From the NCBI RefSeq assembly GCF_031081985.1, contig NZ_JARWSK010000005.1, positions 124,001 through 188,000 on the forward strand: DNA of 64,000 nt, in the 5' to 3' direction. The notes under the pieces were generated by a model. The model ran no database searches and had not been told where the DNA came from. It saw only the letters and a list, made by a program, of their open reading frames with translations. Every line of letters begins with the position of its first letter. Position 1 is the first letter of the stretch. Source of the DNA: Komagataeibacter xylinus (lineage in GTDB: Bacteria > Pseudomonadota > Alphaproteobacteria > Acetobacterales > Acetobacteraceae). This document shows positions 55,813 to 63,293 of the stretch, piece by piece. A program made the position numbers and the translations under genes.

Positions 55813-56424
55813 ATGAAGATCCTGCATATCGATTCCAGTATTCTCGGCAACCATTCGGTCAGCCGTCAGCTTTCGGCAGAAACTGTCGCGCAGCAGAAGG
55901 CCGCGCACCCGGACGCCACCATCACCTATCGGGATCTTGCTGCAAATCCCATCCCCTATCTGACTGGCGAGCATATGGCGGCATTCCAGGGGGCACCGGT
56001 AACGGACGCCGCACTCGCCGATGATCTGGCGACCGGCAACGGATATATCGATGACCTTCTGGCCGCCGACATCATCGTTATTGGCGCACCGATGTACAAT
56101 TTATCTGTTCCCGCCCAGCTCAAATCCTGGATCGATCGTGTGGTCGTTGCGGGCAGGACGTTCCAGTATGGCGCGGCCGGCCCCAAAGGTCTGCTTCCAA
56201 AGGGCAAGAAGGCGTTCATCATCTCGACACGCGGTGGGGTCTATACGGGGGACAGCCCGGCCGCCGCTCTGGATTATCAGGAGAAGTATCTCGGCACTGT
56301 CCTCGCATTCATCGGCCTGACAGATGTCACCTGGATACGCGCTGAAGGACTGGCGCTGGGGCAGGACGCAAAAGATGCCGCCATTGTGCAGGCCCAGGGC
56401 GAAATCGTCGGTCTTCCAGTCTGA
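55813..56424 (+). CDS. azoR: FMN-dependent NADH:quinone oxidoreductase / azoreductase
   Basis: About 203 residues, the usual AzoR length. MKILHIDSSILGNHSVSRQL is the flavodoxin-like phosphate-binding start, IVIGAPMYNLSVPAQLKSWI the FMN-contact region, and FIISTRGGVYTG the second FMN loop. AzoR reduces quinones and azo compounds by two electrons, protecting against thiol and quinone stress. GGAG lies nine bases before ATG 55813. It is divergent from a LysR regulator and is followed by yceI 30 bases later. Confidence 0.92.
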   Translation: MKILHIDSSILGNHSVSRQLSAETVAQQKAAHPDATITYRDLAANPIPYLTGEHMAAFQGAPVTDAALADDLATGNGYIDDLLAADIIVIGAPMYNLSVPAQLKSWIDRVVVAGRTFQYGAAGPKGLLPKGKKAFIISTRGGVYTGDSPAAALDYQEKYLGTVLAFIGLTDVTWIRAEGLALGQDAKDAAIVQAQGEIVGLPV

Positions 56425-56454
56425 ATACCCTTTTATCTCACAGGAATAAGCCCC

Positions 56455-57078
56455 ATGATCAAACGTCATTTTGCCACGTCCGCCCTTATGGCGGCCGTCG
56501 TATTCGGCGCGGTTTCACAGGCTTCCGCCCAGCAGGTTGCCAGCACCGATCCGTCAGCGGTGAAGGCTGGCACCTACAAGGTCGAGCCCTATCACACGCA
56601 GGTCGGCTTTACCCTCTCGCATATGGGTTTCAGTAATTTCTCCGGTTTTTTCACGGGCGCATCCGGTTCGCTCACGATTGATCCTGCCCATCTTTCAGCC
56701 ACCAGCCTTGATGCCACGATTCCAGTGCAGTCAGTCGACACCACGGTGCCGAAGCTCGATGGCGAACTGAAAAGTGCGCAGTGGTTCGATGCCGACCAAT
56801 TCCCCAACGCGACGTTCAGATCGACCCGGGTTGTCCGGACCGGTGCGAATACCGCGAACATCACCGGCAACCTGACCCTGCACGGCGTGACAAAGCCGAT
56901 CACGCTCAAGGCCCGTCTGGTCGGCAGCGGGACCAACCCGCTCGACAAGATGTTTACCGTAGGCTTTGAAGCGACCGGCACGATTGTCCGTAACGAGTTT
57001 GGCGTCAAACAGTACGTGCCGCTCGTGGGTGATAATGTAACACTGACGATCGCCGGCGCGTTCGAGTTGCAGCAGTAA
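56455..57078 (+). CDS. YceI-family periplasmic lipid-binding-like protein
   Basis: A 207-residue protein with a clear signal peptide (HFATSALMAAVVFGAVSQAS, then AQQ). The mature part is a lipocalin-like barrel: KVEPYHTQVGFTLSHMGFSN, FFTGASGSLTIDPAHLSATS, FPNATFRSTRVVRTGANTAN and LHGVTKPITLKARLVG. YceI proteins bind isoprenoid-type lipids in the periplasm and are often paired with cytochrome b561, whose broken gene follows here. Confidence 0.92.
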   Translation: MIKRHFATSALMAAVVFGAVSQASAQQVASTDPSAVKAGTYKVEPYHTQVGFTLSHMGFSNFSGFFTGASGSLTIDPAHLSATSLDATIPVQSVDTTVPKLDGELKSAQWFDADQFPNATFRSTRVVRTGANTANITGNLTLHGVTKPITLKARLVGSGTNPLDKMFTVGFEATGTIVRNEFGVKQYVPLVGDNVTLTIAGAFELQQ

Positions 57079-57103
57079 ACAGCAATCAGCGCCATGGTCT
57101 GTT

Positions 57104-57571
57104 GAGCGATATACGCATCTGGCGATCATCCTTCACTGGATCATGGCACCCCTGGTATCGCAGGCCCGGTTCTCATCGGCTATGATTCAAGGCAGTCTCA
57201 CGCCAGATGCAACGTTCCGTCTCTATCAGCTTCCTAAATCGATCGGCATCACGGTTCTTCTGGCTGCAGTGGTGCGGCTGGCATGGCGTTTCGCGCCACG
57301 GGCCACCACCGCTGCCACAGACAATTCCACAAGGTGAAAAGACGGGGCAGGCCCATACAGGCCACATCATGCTTTATGCCGCGCTGTTCATGATCCCGAT
57401 AACGGGCTGGGCACTGGTATCCAGTTCTTTGTTCGGTATCCTGAGCGTACGGAGTGGTACCATGGTCATTCGGCGCAGCTTTTCAACTGGATCATCGGAG
57501 ACAAACTGAAGGTCCACATCGGGGGCACATACCTGCTGGCAGACGCAGCATCGCAACTGGTTGCGGGTTAG
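57104..57571 (+). pseudogene. Cytochrome b561 remnant, frameshifted
   Basis: RYTHLAIILHWIMAPLVSQA (with heme-type His) and LYQLPKSIGITVLLAAVVRL, AWRFAPR match the N-terminal helices of bacterial cytochrome b561. The frame then stops at 57337, while another frame continues with AHTGHIMLYAALFMIPITGW and ALVSSSLFGI before breaking again. The C-terminal helices are missing or unrecognisable. It directly follows yceI, the usual partner of intact b561 genes, so the operon has decayed next to the element boundary. Confidence 0.72.
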
Positions 57572-57652
57572 GCGGCTCCGATTTGAACCTGTGAAATCAG
57601 CCCATTGATTTATTTGTGTTTTATAGACGCCCCACCATGCGGCCAAACAAAA

Positions 57653-57684
57653 AACCCCACGAACCTATTGGTTTCGTGGGGTTT
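57653..57684 (-). terminator. Rho-independent terminator of the displaced tRNA gene
   Basis: AACCCCACGAA ... TTTCGTGGGGTT folds into a strong stem (one bulge), followed in the minus direction by a T-run. It lies 14 bases past the CCA end of the tRNA fragment at 57698-57716 and reads as that tRNA's native terminator. Confidence 0.75.
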
Positions 57685-57697
57685 TCGATGAGATCGT

Positions 57698-57716
57698 TGG
57701 TTGCGGGGGCAGGATT
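57698..57716 (-). other. tRNA 3'-end fragment, attachment-site scar of an integrative element
   Basis: On the minus strand these 19 bases read AATCCTGCCCCCGCAACCA: end of a T-loop, five T-stem bases, seven acceptor bases, discriminator A and CCA. This is the 3' end expected for an initiator-type tRNA-Met in alphaproteobacteria. The tRNA body does not continue to the right, where it should. This is the usual product of integrase-mediated insertion into a tRNA 3' end: the chromosome lies left, the element right. The intact tRNA should lie beyond the window. Confidence 0.68.
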
Positions 57717-57717
57717 G

Positions 57718-57750
57718 GTTCTCAGCTTGCGGCAACCGCAAGTTGAGAAC
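57718..57750. repeat. Strong hairpin abutting the attachment site
   Basis: GTTCTCAGCTTGCGG and CCGCAAGTTGAGAAC form a 15-bp stem with one G-T pair and a CAA loop, starting two bases from the tRNA fragment. There is no T-run, so it is not a typical terminator. It may be an integrase or excisionase site at the element end. From here to 58008 I see no gene. Confidence 0.5.
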
Positions 57751-58049
57751 AAAGCGGGATTAATAGGCTGTTTTAATGCACTTTTTCTGCACACGCATGA
57801 CCTCTCACTGAAATAAATGCCCCTTATCCTCGTAAAGCGTAAAGCTTATGCATCGAGAGCTATGTCAGCTTCCCCCCCATTGCAGTCGTGATTTCCGGTA
57901 GATGACGGGGACGCCGTGTTCCGGAACGAGGGGCTAGGTGTCTCTGGGATTGGATGGGATCCCGCGTGGGAAGTGGTGATCAGAGGAAGAGGGCGGCTTC
58001 GCCTTTGCTGAACTGCCCCGGGTTTACCGGAGAGCTATTTGTTCAGTAA

Positions 58050-58955
58050 TCAGGCAGCGATATCAAGTATATTCTGATCTGCATAGAAGGCTCGTTCGGC
58101 TTCGGCGGGCGGCCTGTAGCCGATTGGCGCCAGCAGGCGTCGGTTATTGTACCAGTCCACCCATCTGAGGGTTTCCCATTCGACCTGCACCATGGATTTC
58201 CATGGCCCCAGATGATGGATGACCTCGGCCTTGTATAAACCGTTGATGGTCTCAGCCAGTGCATTGTCGTAGCTATCACCAATCGTGCCGACCGAGGCGT
58301 CGATGTCAGCCAGCGCCAGGCGTTCGGTATATCGGATCGACAGGTATTGTGATCCACGGTCCGAATGATGGATCAGCGCCTCGTTTCCCGCGGGCTTTCG
58401 TTGCCAGATGGCCTGTTCAAGGGCATCGAGCACGAACTGGGTGGTCATGGACGTCGAGACTTTCCAGCCCACGATCCTGCGGGCGAACACATCAATGACG
58501 AACGCCACATAGACCATGCCATTCCAGGTCTGGACATAGGTAAAGTCCGAGACCCAGAGCTGGTTGGGGGCCTCAGCCCGGAACTGCCGGTTGCCCCTGT
58601 CATCGGGACAGGGGCGCGCCGTATCCGGACGGGTCGTGATGACCTTCCGGCCCCGGATTACACCCTTCAGACCCATCTGCCGCATCAGGCGCTCAACAGT
58701 GCAGCGCGCAACCTGCCGCCCTTCACGCTTCAGGCTGTGCCAGACCTTACGTGCACCATAAACAGCACGATTGTCCTGCCAGATCCGACGGATATGTTCC
58801 ATCAACTCCCTATCGCGCCGCGCACGCGGGCTGACCCTGACCGGATCTCTTGCTATGGCCGCCTGCTGGTAAAACGTGGACGGGGCAATCGGCAGAACGC
58901 GACAGATTGGCTCGCTCCCGTAATCGGCACGGTAGGCTTCAATAAACGCGATCAT
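58050..58955 (-). CDS. IS3-family transposase OrfB
   Basis: A 301-residue DDE transposase. An N-terminal HTH_21-like part (RDRELMEHIRRIWQDNRAVY, GARKVWHSLKREGRQVARCT) precedes the catalytic core: Asp in LWVSDFTYVQTWNGM, Asp in HHSDRGSQYLS and Glu in GDSYDNALAETINGLYK. Its ATG overlaps the OrfA stop in an AAATGA junction, so it may be made by coupling or by ribosomal frameshift as an OrfAB fusion. All three acidic residues are present, so the enzyme may be active. Confidence 0.93.
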   Translation of the reverse strand: MIAFIEAYRADYGSEPICRVLPIAPSTFYQQAAIARDPVRVSPRARRDRELMEHIRRIWQDNRAVYGARKVWHSLKREGRQVARCTVERLMRQMGLKGVIRGRKVITTRPDTARPCPDDRGNRQFRAEAPNQLWVSDFTYVQTWNGMVYVAFVIDVFARRIVGWKVSTSMTTQFVLDALEQAIWQRKPAGNEALIHHSDRGSQYLSIRYTERLALADIDASVGTIGDSYDNALAETINGLYKAEVIHHLGPWKSMVQVEWETLRWVDWYNNRRLLAPIGYRPPAEAERAFYADQNILDIAA

Positions 58956-59281
58956 TTGTGAAACGGGCGGTCGAGCTCCGCCAGAGCAAAATAAGCCGAG
59001 GCCTTCTTAAGGATCTCATTGGCCTGACGCAGTTCACGGACCTCACGCTCCAGCGCCTTGATCCGTGCTGTCTCGGCCGTGGTCGGCCCCGGTTGCGCCC
59101 CAGCGTCCCGTCGGGCCTGCTTCCACCAGTCGTGCAGGCTGTCGCCCGAGCAGCCCAGCTTGCCACCAATCTCGCGACAGGCCGCCGATAGGCTTGCGTA
59201 ATCCGATCGATGCTCGTCCAGAAGGCGCACAGCGCGCTCACGGAACTCAGGCGAATAACGCGATGTCTTCTTCTCTGCCAT
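58952..59281 (-). CDS. IS3-family OrfA
   Basis: About 109 residues. SRYSPEFRERAVRLLDEHRS begins the helix-turn-helix that binds the IS ends; KALEREVRELRQANEILKKA is the leucine-zipper dimerisation helix. ATG 59281 has GGAAG at suitable distance; 59290 is an alternative start. It overlaps orfB by four bases. Confidence 0.92.
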   Translation of the reverse strand: MAEKKTSRYSPEFRERAVRLLDEHRSDYASLSAACREIGGKLGCSGDSLHDWWKQARRDAGAQPGPTTAETARIKALEREVRELRQANEILKKASAYFALAELDRPFHK

Positions 59282-59331
59282 AGGGCTCATCTTCCGAGAG
59301 TTTTACTCTCCGGTAAACCCGGGGCAGTTCA

Positions 59332-60041
59332 CCACCGATCCCGTTATCGGTCGGCTGGTCGATCGCGGCCTCGACGATGAACTGCGCGGCACGGCCTATG
59401 CGGTGATCGACGGGATTGATGGTAGCACGCACCATGTCCGCCTGCCGCACCTCGAAGCCGCCGGTGACGGGGCAGTCGGTTCCATCGTGGAACTGCGGCA
59501 TTTTACCGACAAACAGGGACGTAACCGTGGCGCGCTGGCCGTGCGCTCGGACGTCACTTTGGAGCGGCAGGTGACGGCGGATGGCGCGACTTGGCTCGAT
59601 CGGCAGGTCATTGCGCGAGAGCCTCTTGCCCTGGCGTCTATCGGGTTCGGCGCTGAGGTGCGCGAGGCGATGGAAAAACGCTCGGATCATCTCGTGGAGC
59701 AGGGGCTGGCCAGCCGCGACGGCGGAAGCATCCGCTACGCCCGGAACCTGATCGCCACGCTGCGCCAGCGCGAGCTGGACGCGCTGGGCCGGAGCCTCAC
59801 CGGTAAGTCGGGGATGCCGTTCCGGCGGAGCGGGGAAGGCGATCCCGTCACGGGCACCTACCGCCAGCGTTTCAATCTGACGTCAGGCCGGTTCACGATG
59901 ATCGATGACGGGCTGGGCTTCGAGTTGGTGCCATGGTCGCCGTCGCTGGAAAAGCAGCGAGGGCGGGAGGTGTCGGGAATCATGCGCGGCGATGGGGGGA
60001 TCGACTGGTCATTCGCGCGCAAGCGGGGGGTGGGTCTATGA
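59332..60041 (+). pseudogene. Conjugative relaxase remnant (DUF3363-type C-terminus), cut by the IS
   Basis: The frame is open from the first base after the IS (FTTDPVIGRLVDRGLDDELR, GTAYAVIDGIDGSTHHVRLP) to a stop at 60041. GSIVELRHFTDKQGRNRGAL, ATWLDRQVIAREPLALASIG and YARNLIATLRQRELDALGRS correspond to the C-terminal part of VirD2-like relaxases with a DUF3363 region. The N-terminal relaxase domain with its catalytic Tyr and His motif is missing and is not on the other side of the IS. The element therefore cannot start transfer with this gene. Short internal starts exist but would make only a fragment. Confidence 0.8.
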
Positions 60042-60247
60042 GCGGAAAATCAAGATTTCTGTAAGGGTGTTTGTTGAGTGGCGTGACAAACGAAATGCTC
60101 ATTCAACATTCGTCTCACGCCTCTCGGAACATGCTACTGGTTAACGTCGCCTGCGTGACCATTTGGAACTTCGTGGTCAGAGAATAATCCTGCTGATGTC
60201 AAAAATGTATATGTAACGTGAAAAAATCTATTCACGATGCGAGATGG

Positions 60248-61180
60248 TTAAAAGATGACCGCCCGATGAATCGGATGATCGGCAGGAAAGGTATTGTTAA
60301 AAGCTGCCAGTAGCTCTGTTCCAAAACGATAACCTTCATCCTTGAGTTCACGAAATTTCTGGTCTGTGTCTCGATTTTCCTTCGAGATTGTCTCAAGATG
60401 GCTGCGCATTTCCTTGTTATCGATTTGACTGAGAAACCTATTATAGCTTGTTACAAGTTCTTGCGTATTTGCCTTGCCGCAAATATGCTCAATGCGTTTG
60501 AGTGGCGGTATGGAGAAAAGACTTTCGAGAGTTTCGATTTTTTCTCTCTGATTTCGGTTGTGGGTCATGGCGACGCTAAACAGGCCGCTCGCGTAGATAA
60601 GTTTGCGAGAAAAGACGAGCTTAATATTTCGGATTGCCCATGGCTTGCCAGACTCCTGGGTCTTAAAAGCGTAATCGACGGTTATCGTTCTCCAATATCG
60701 AATGATATCATTTAGGAGATATTGAGCAATGTGGCGGTCATCTCGCGTTTCAGATACATACCGTTCAATAATATCGCGCCTGATACTCTTGAATTCCGTA
60801 TCATTTGTCAAATACTCGCCTTCAAGTAGGTAAAGCATTCTTCTTGTAATGGTCTGATTTGTGTCCTTGTCGCCGCCAAAGTTGTTAAGTAGATCATTTA
60901 TTTGAATAAGAGATTCAAACGCACCGCCTGCGGCTGGTGGCTTTGTGACGACTTTAGCTATTGCGTCCTTGGCTCGCGTAAACCATTCAGATTCGCTACG
61001 ATCGAGAGCTGGGACGAGGACATAGAAGTCTAAGTCTGACCCGACAGTGGCTTCGCGTCGAGCATACGACCCGCAGGTTAAGGCGATTGCCTCGGGAGGA
61101 ATAATAGACTTGAGAGATTCACGTAGACGCTCAAGAGCGGTGTTGGATGTTTCAGTAGTCTTGTCGTAGGTCGAGATCAT
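60248..61180 (-). CDS. Nucleotidyltransferase-fold protein (pol beta superfamily) in an HD-NTase module
   Basis: A 310-residue protein. Residues about 35-60, ALTCGSYARREATVGSDLDF and YVLVP, match the nucleotidyltransferase motif GS(x)nDhDh with two metal-binding Asp. A mainly helical remainder follows (IAQYLLNDIIRYWRTITVDY, RNIKLVFSRKLIYASGLFSV), as in DUF294/GlnD-like and KNTase-type proteins. The gene is far more AT-rich than the surrounding conjugation genes. It overlaps the upstream HD gene by 29 bases, so both act together. It could modify a protein, a tRNA or a small nucleotide; its target is unknown. I do not recognise it as a named defence family. Confidence 0.78.
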   Translation of the reverse strand: MISTYDKTTETSNTALERLRESLKSIIPPEAIALTCGSYARREATVGSDLDFYVLVPALDRSESEWFTRAKDAIAKVVTKPPAAGGAFESLIQINDLLNNFGGDKDTNQTITRRMLYLLEGEYLTNDTEFKSIRRDIIERYVSETRDDRHIAQYLLNDIIRYWRTITVDYAFKTQESGKPWAIRNIKLVFSRKLIYASGLFSVAMTHNRNQREKIETLESLFSIPPLKRIEHICGKANTQELVTSYNRFLSQIDNKEMRSHLETISKENRDTDQKFRELKDEGYRFGTELLAAFNNTFPADHPIHRAVIF

Positions 61181-62276
61181 GAAAAAAATCCGGAATCGAA
61201 GGAGAGGATAGGTCGTTCGCAGTGGTAGGACTGGGCGCCTTCATCACCCTGTTCTCTTTTCTCTGCGTATACCGATATTTATCGTCACGTAAGTAAAAAT
61301 CAAAACGATGATCAACCGAGAACAATCTCGCTTTGTAGGGTATTTCCTGTGTCGAAGACCGAGCCGCGCGCGAATGCAATTTGAATTTCAGGAGTAACAT
61401 TTTTAGATCAGGTAGTTTTTTGAATATCTGTTTTTCTGTTAAAAAATAATCATCTCGATTAAGACATGAAATGTTGTTCAAGACGAGAGATTCACAAAGG
61501 TAGTCAGACGCTACGCCGAATTCCGACCGCACGATGAAACGATATGCGTGATCCTTGTATTCCCAGAACCTATCGACAATCTGCATGTCAGTAGATGTAG
61601 AGCGATTATAAGATGCAAGGACGACCTTTTCTGGACTAAGGGCGTTTGCATGGGGTTTGACGTAAGTCCAAGATCTCAATATTCCTTCGATCGTATCGAA
61701 GTTGATGGGACCATTGAAAAAACCATCAAAACGCTCAGTCTGCCCATTAGCTATGGAAAGCACCTCTTCGGGGTCAAGACCGTGTGATAACAGGATGTCT
61801 ATGATCTCGCGACCGTAGGGCGACCGTCCGAGGATTATGTCGGCTCCAGCGATGTGATGGTCAATTCCGAAAGAGCGTTTAAAAGCGTTTTCAAGAGTAT
61901 GAGAGAGGGGTGCATGGCCAATGTCATGGAGAAGCGCTGCAACCCATGCGAGGCGCCCCTCTTTGGGAGCCAGTCCTTTAACATCTGCGTAGAGTTTGGC
62001 AAGCTTAGCGACGCCGAGGCTATGCTGCAGGCGAGTGTAGCGCCTATTACCAGGAGCACCGTTGGGATAACGTACGAGAAAATAATCTATGCCGCCGAGA
62101 AAGCGGATATCTGCAAGGCGCCTGAATGCAGATGTCGACACGAGTTCGTAAAATAATGAATCGGAAACGGTATCGCGTGTTGGGACCGATTGTAAGTAAT
62201 CAAAAGATTCTGGTCTTTCTCCATTCGTCACTTCGGTCGATGACTCGAAGCTAAGTGGTATGTCGAGGTTCACCAA
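61152..62276 (-). CDS. HD-domain phosphohydrolase (SAMHD1/dGTPase-like)
   Basis: A 374-residue protein with a complete HD metal site: His in YTRLQHSLGVAKLAKLYADV, HD in ALLHDIGHAPLSHTLENAF, and Asp in INFDTIEGILRSW. A conserved Arg-rich loop (SAFRRLADIRFLGGIDYFLV) precedes it, as in dNTP triphosphohydrolases of the SAMHD1/Dgt group. The start is TTG 62276 or GTG 62273 after AAAGGA. AT-rich like the overlapping nucleotidyltransferase gene. The pair may deplete or process nucleotides during phage or plasmid entry; that role is inference from the protein types and from location on a mobile element. Confidence 0.82.
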   Translation of the reverse strand: MVNLDIPLSFESSTEVTNGERPESFDYLQSVPTRDTVSDSLFYELVSTSAFRRLADIRFLGGIDYFLVRYPNGAPGNRRYTRLQHSLGVAKLAKLYADVKGLAPKEGRLAWVAALLHDIGHAPLSHTLENAFKRSFGIDHHIAGADIILGRSPYGREIIDILLSHGLDPEEVLSIANGQTERFDGFFNGPINFDTIEGILRSWTYVKPHANALSPEKVVLASYNRSTSTDMQIVDRFWEYKDHAYRFIVRSEFGVASDYLCESLVLNNISCLNRDDYFLTEKQIFKKLPDLKMLLLKFKLHSRAARSSTQEIPYKARLFSVDHRFDFYLRDDKYRYTQRKENRVMKAPSPTTANDLSSPSIPDFFHDLDLRQDY

Positions 62277-62480
62277 TTCATTCCTTTGTCTGATCTGCCT
62301 AAGGTTCGTAGATCATGACTCGCACATTCTTTCTAAGCCTACCCGGCTGTAAGGCAATAGGCTATCATAGTGCAGCGATTAAGTCAGTGGCATTTAGATG
62401 TTCCACTATCCAGATTATGCGACGAAATCTTAGTTGCCATCCGACTGTATGGGATGGTCGGAGCAGAGGCTCCGTCTCCC

Positions 62481-62792
62481 TCATGCCCTGCTGACCAGTT
62501 TGTCCAGCGCCCTTATGATCTTATCCTGATCGCGTTCGGCCAGGACGCCGACGGCGGTTCCAAGCTGCGCGGCGGGGACAGTCGCCAGGTCGAACGGGTT
62601 GGCGAAGACGTCCTCTCCCTCAACATGGAGATGCGGCGTCAGTGGGTGATCCGGCGGGGCACTGCCGGACCGTCTAACGAGCGGCATGACGACGCGGCCC
62701 ACGCTGCGCTCCAAGCGATTGCTCTGGACCTGGACGACGAACGGGATATCCCGGTTACGGCCGGGGTTTCGGTAGATCGCGAATTGCGGCAT
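62481..62792 (-). CDS. ccdB: CcdB-family toxin
   Basis: A 103-residue toxin of usual length. MPQFAIYRNPGRNRDIPFVV, VQSNRLERSVGRVVMPLVRR, LTPHLHVEGEDVFANPFDLA and a C-terminal helix ALDKLV correspond to CcdB, which traps DNA gyrase. It follows ccdA by four bases. The C-terminus (DKLVSRA) replaces the terminal WGI tripeptide of F-plasmid CcdB, common in chromosomal and element-borne relatives; potency is uncertain. Probably stabilises the element. Confidence 0.9.
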   Translation of the reverse strand: MPQFAIYRNPGRNRDIPFVVQVQSNRLERSVGRVVMPLVRRSGSAPPDHPLTPHLHVEGEDVFANPFDLATVPAAQLGTAVGVLAERDQDKIIRALDKLVSRA

Positions 62793-62796
62793 CGGA

Positions 62797-63066
62797 TCAG
62801 AGCATCGAGAATTCGTCGCTCAGGAAGCCGTGCCGTGTGTGCAGATCGTTCACAGCGTCGATCACACCGTCGAGCCTACGCTGTTCGTCCTCGCGCTGCT
62901 GACGCGCGGATTGCAGGTAGTCGCCCAGCAGGATTTCGACCGTCGCCGAGAGGTTAGGCGTCACTTCCCGGACCTGCGCCAGCAGATCGGTGTTGAGCGA
63001 CAGATTGACCGGGCGGCGGGGGGCGCTTCGGTCATAGGAAACGCCGGGGCTGGTGCGGCTGGGCAT
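62797..63066 (-). CDS. ccdA: CcdA-family antitoxin
   Basis: An 89-residue antitoxin. RPVNLSLNTDLLAQVREVTP, then NLSATVEILLGDYLQSARQQ, is the ribbon-helix-helix dimer region that also represses the operon; the C-terminal tail (RRLDGVIDAVNDLHTRHGFL, SDEF) binds CcdB. ATG 63066 follows AAGGAG. Gene order ccdA-ccdB is standard. It diverges from traG across about 170 bases. Confidence 0.88.
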   Translation of the reverse strand: MPSRTSPGVSYDRSAPRRPVNLSLNTDLLAQVREVTPNLSATVEILLGDYLQSARQQREDEQRRLDGVIDAVNDLHTRHGFLSDEFSML

Positions 63067-63293
63067 AATCCGACTCCTTATGCGCATACCGTGCGCATGA
63101 AATAAGGATGCCGACGCCTGACCGCAACGCGCAAGTATTTTTTCGCTCCTGCCCGCTCCGGTACGATGGGTGCCGGATCATGCTTGCACGCCGAAAAATG
63201 CCGGTTCTTCGCTGTCTCCCATGACAAGGGGAGGGATCAATGGACCAGCCGGGAACGCGCATCCAGTGAGGGCAGGCGCTGCTGGTCCTGTCC

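Larger units (their letters stand above)
58009..59331 (-). mobile_element. IS3-family insertion sequence (IS51/IS1222-like)
   Basis: A complete insertion sequence of about 1.32 kb bounded by perfect 26-bp inverted repeats, 58009-58034 and 59306-59331, starting TGAACTGCCCC and ending GGGGCAGTTCA. It carries the two overlapping frames usual for IS3. The flanking bases (TTTGC to the left, CCACC to the right) do not form an obvious target duplication, which suggests that DNA on one side was deleted or rearranged after insertion. The right end directly abuts a relaxase coding frame. Confidence 0.9.

Noticed and set aside
57570-57600. Second tRNA-like T-loop (CAGGTTCAAATCGG on the minus strand)
   Set aside because: T-stem bases do not pair and no CCA end follows. 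It may be an eroded att copy but cannot be supported.
58365-58961. Long plus-strand frame opposite the IS transposase
   Set aside because: It is the antisense of a well-supported transposase and has no motif of its own.
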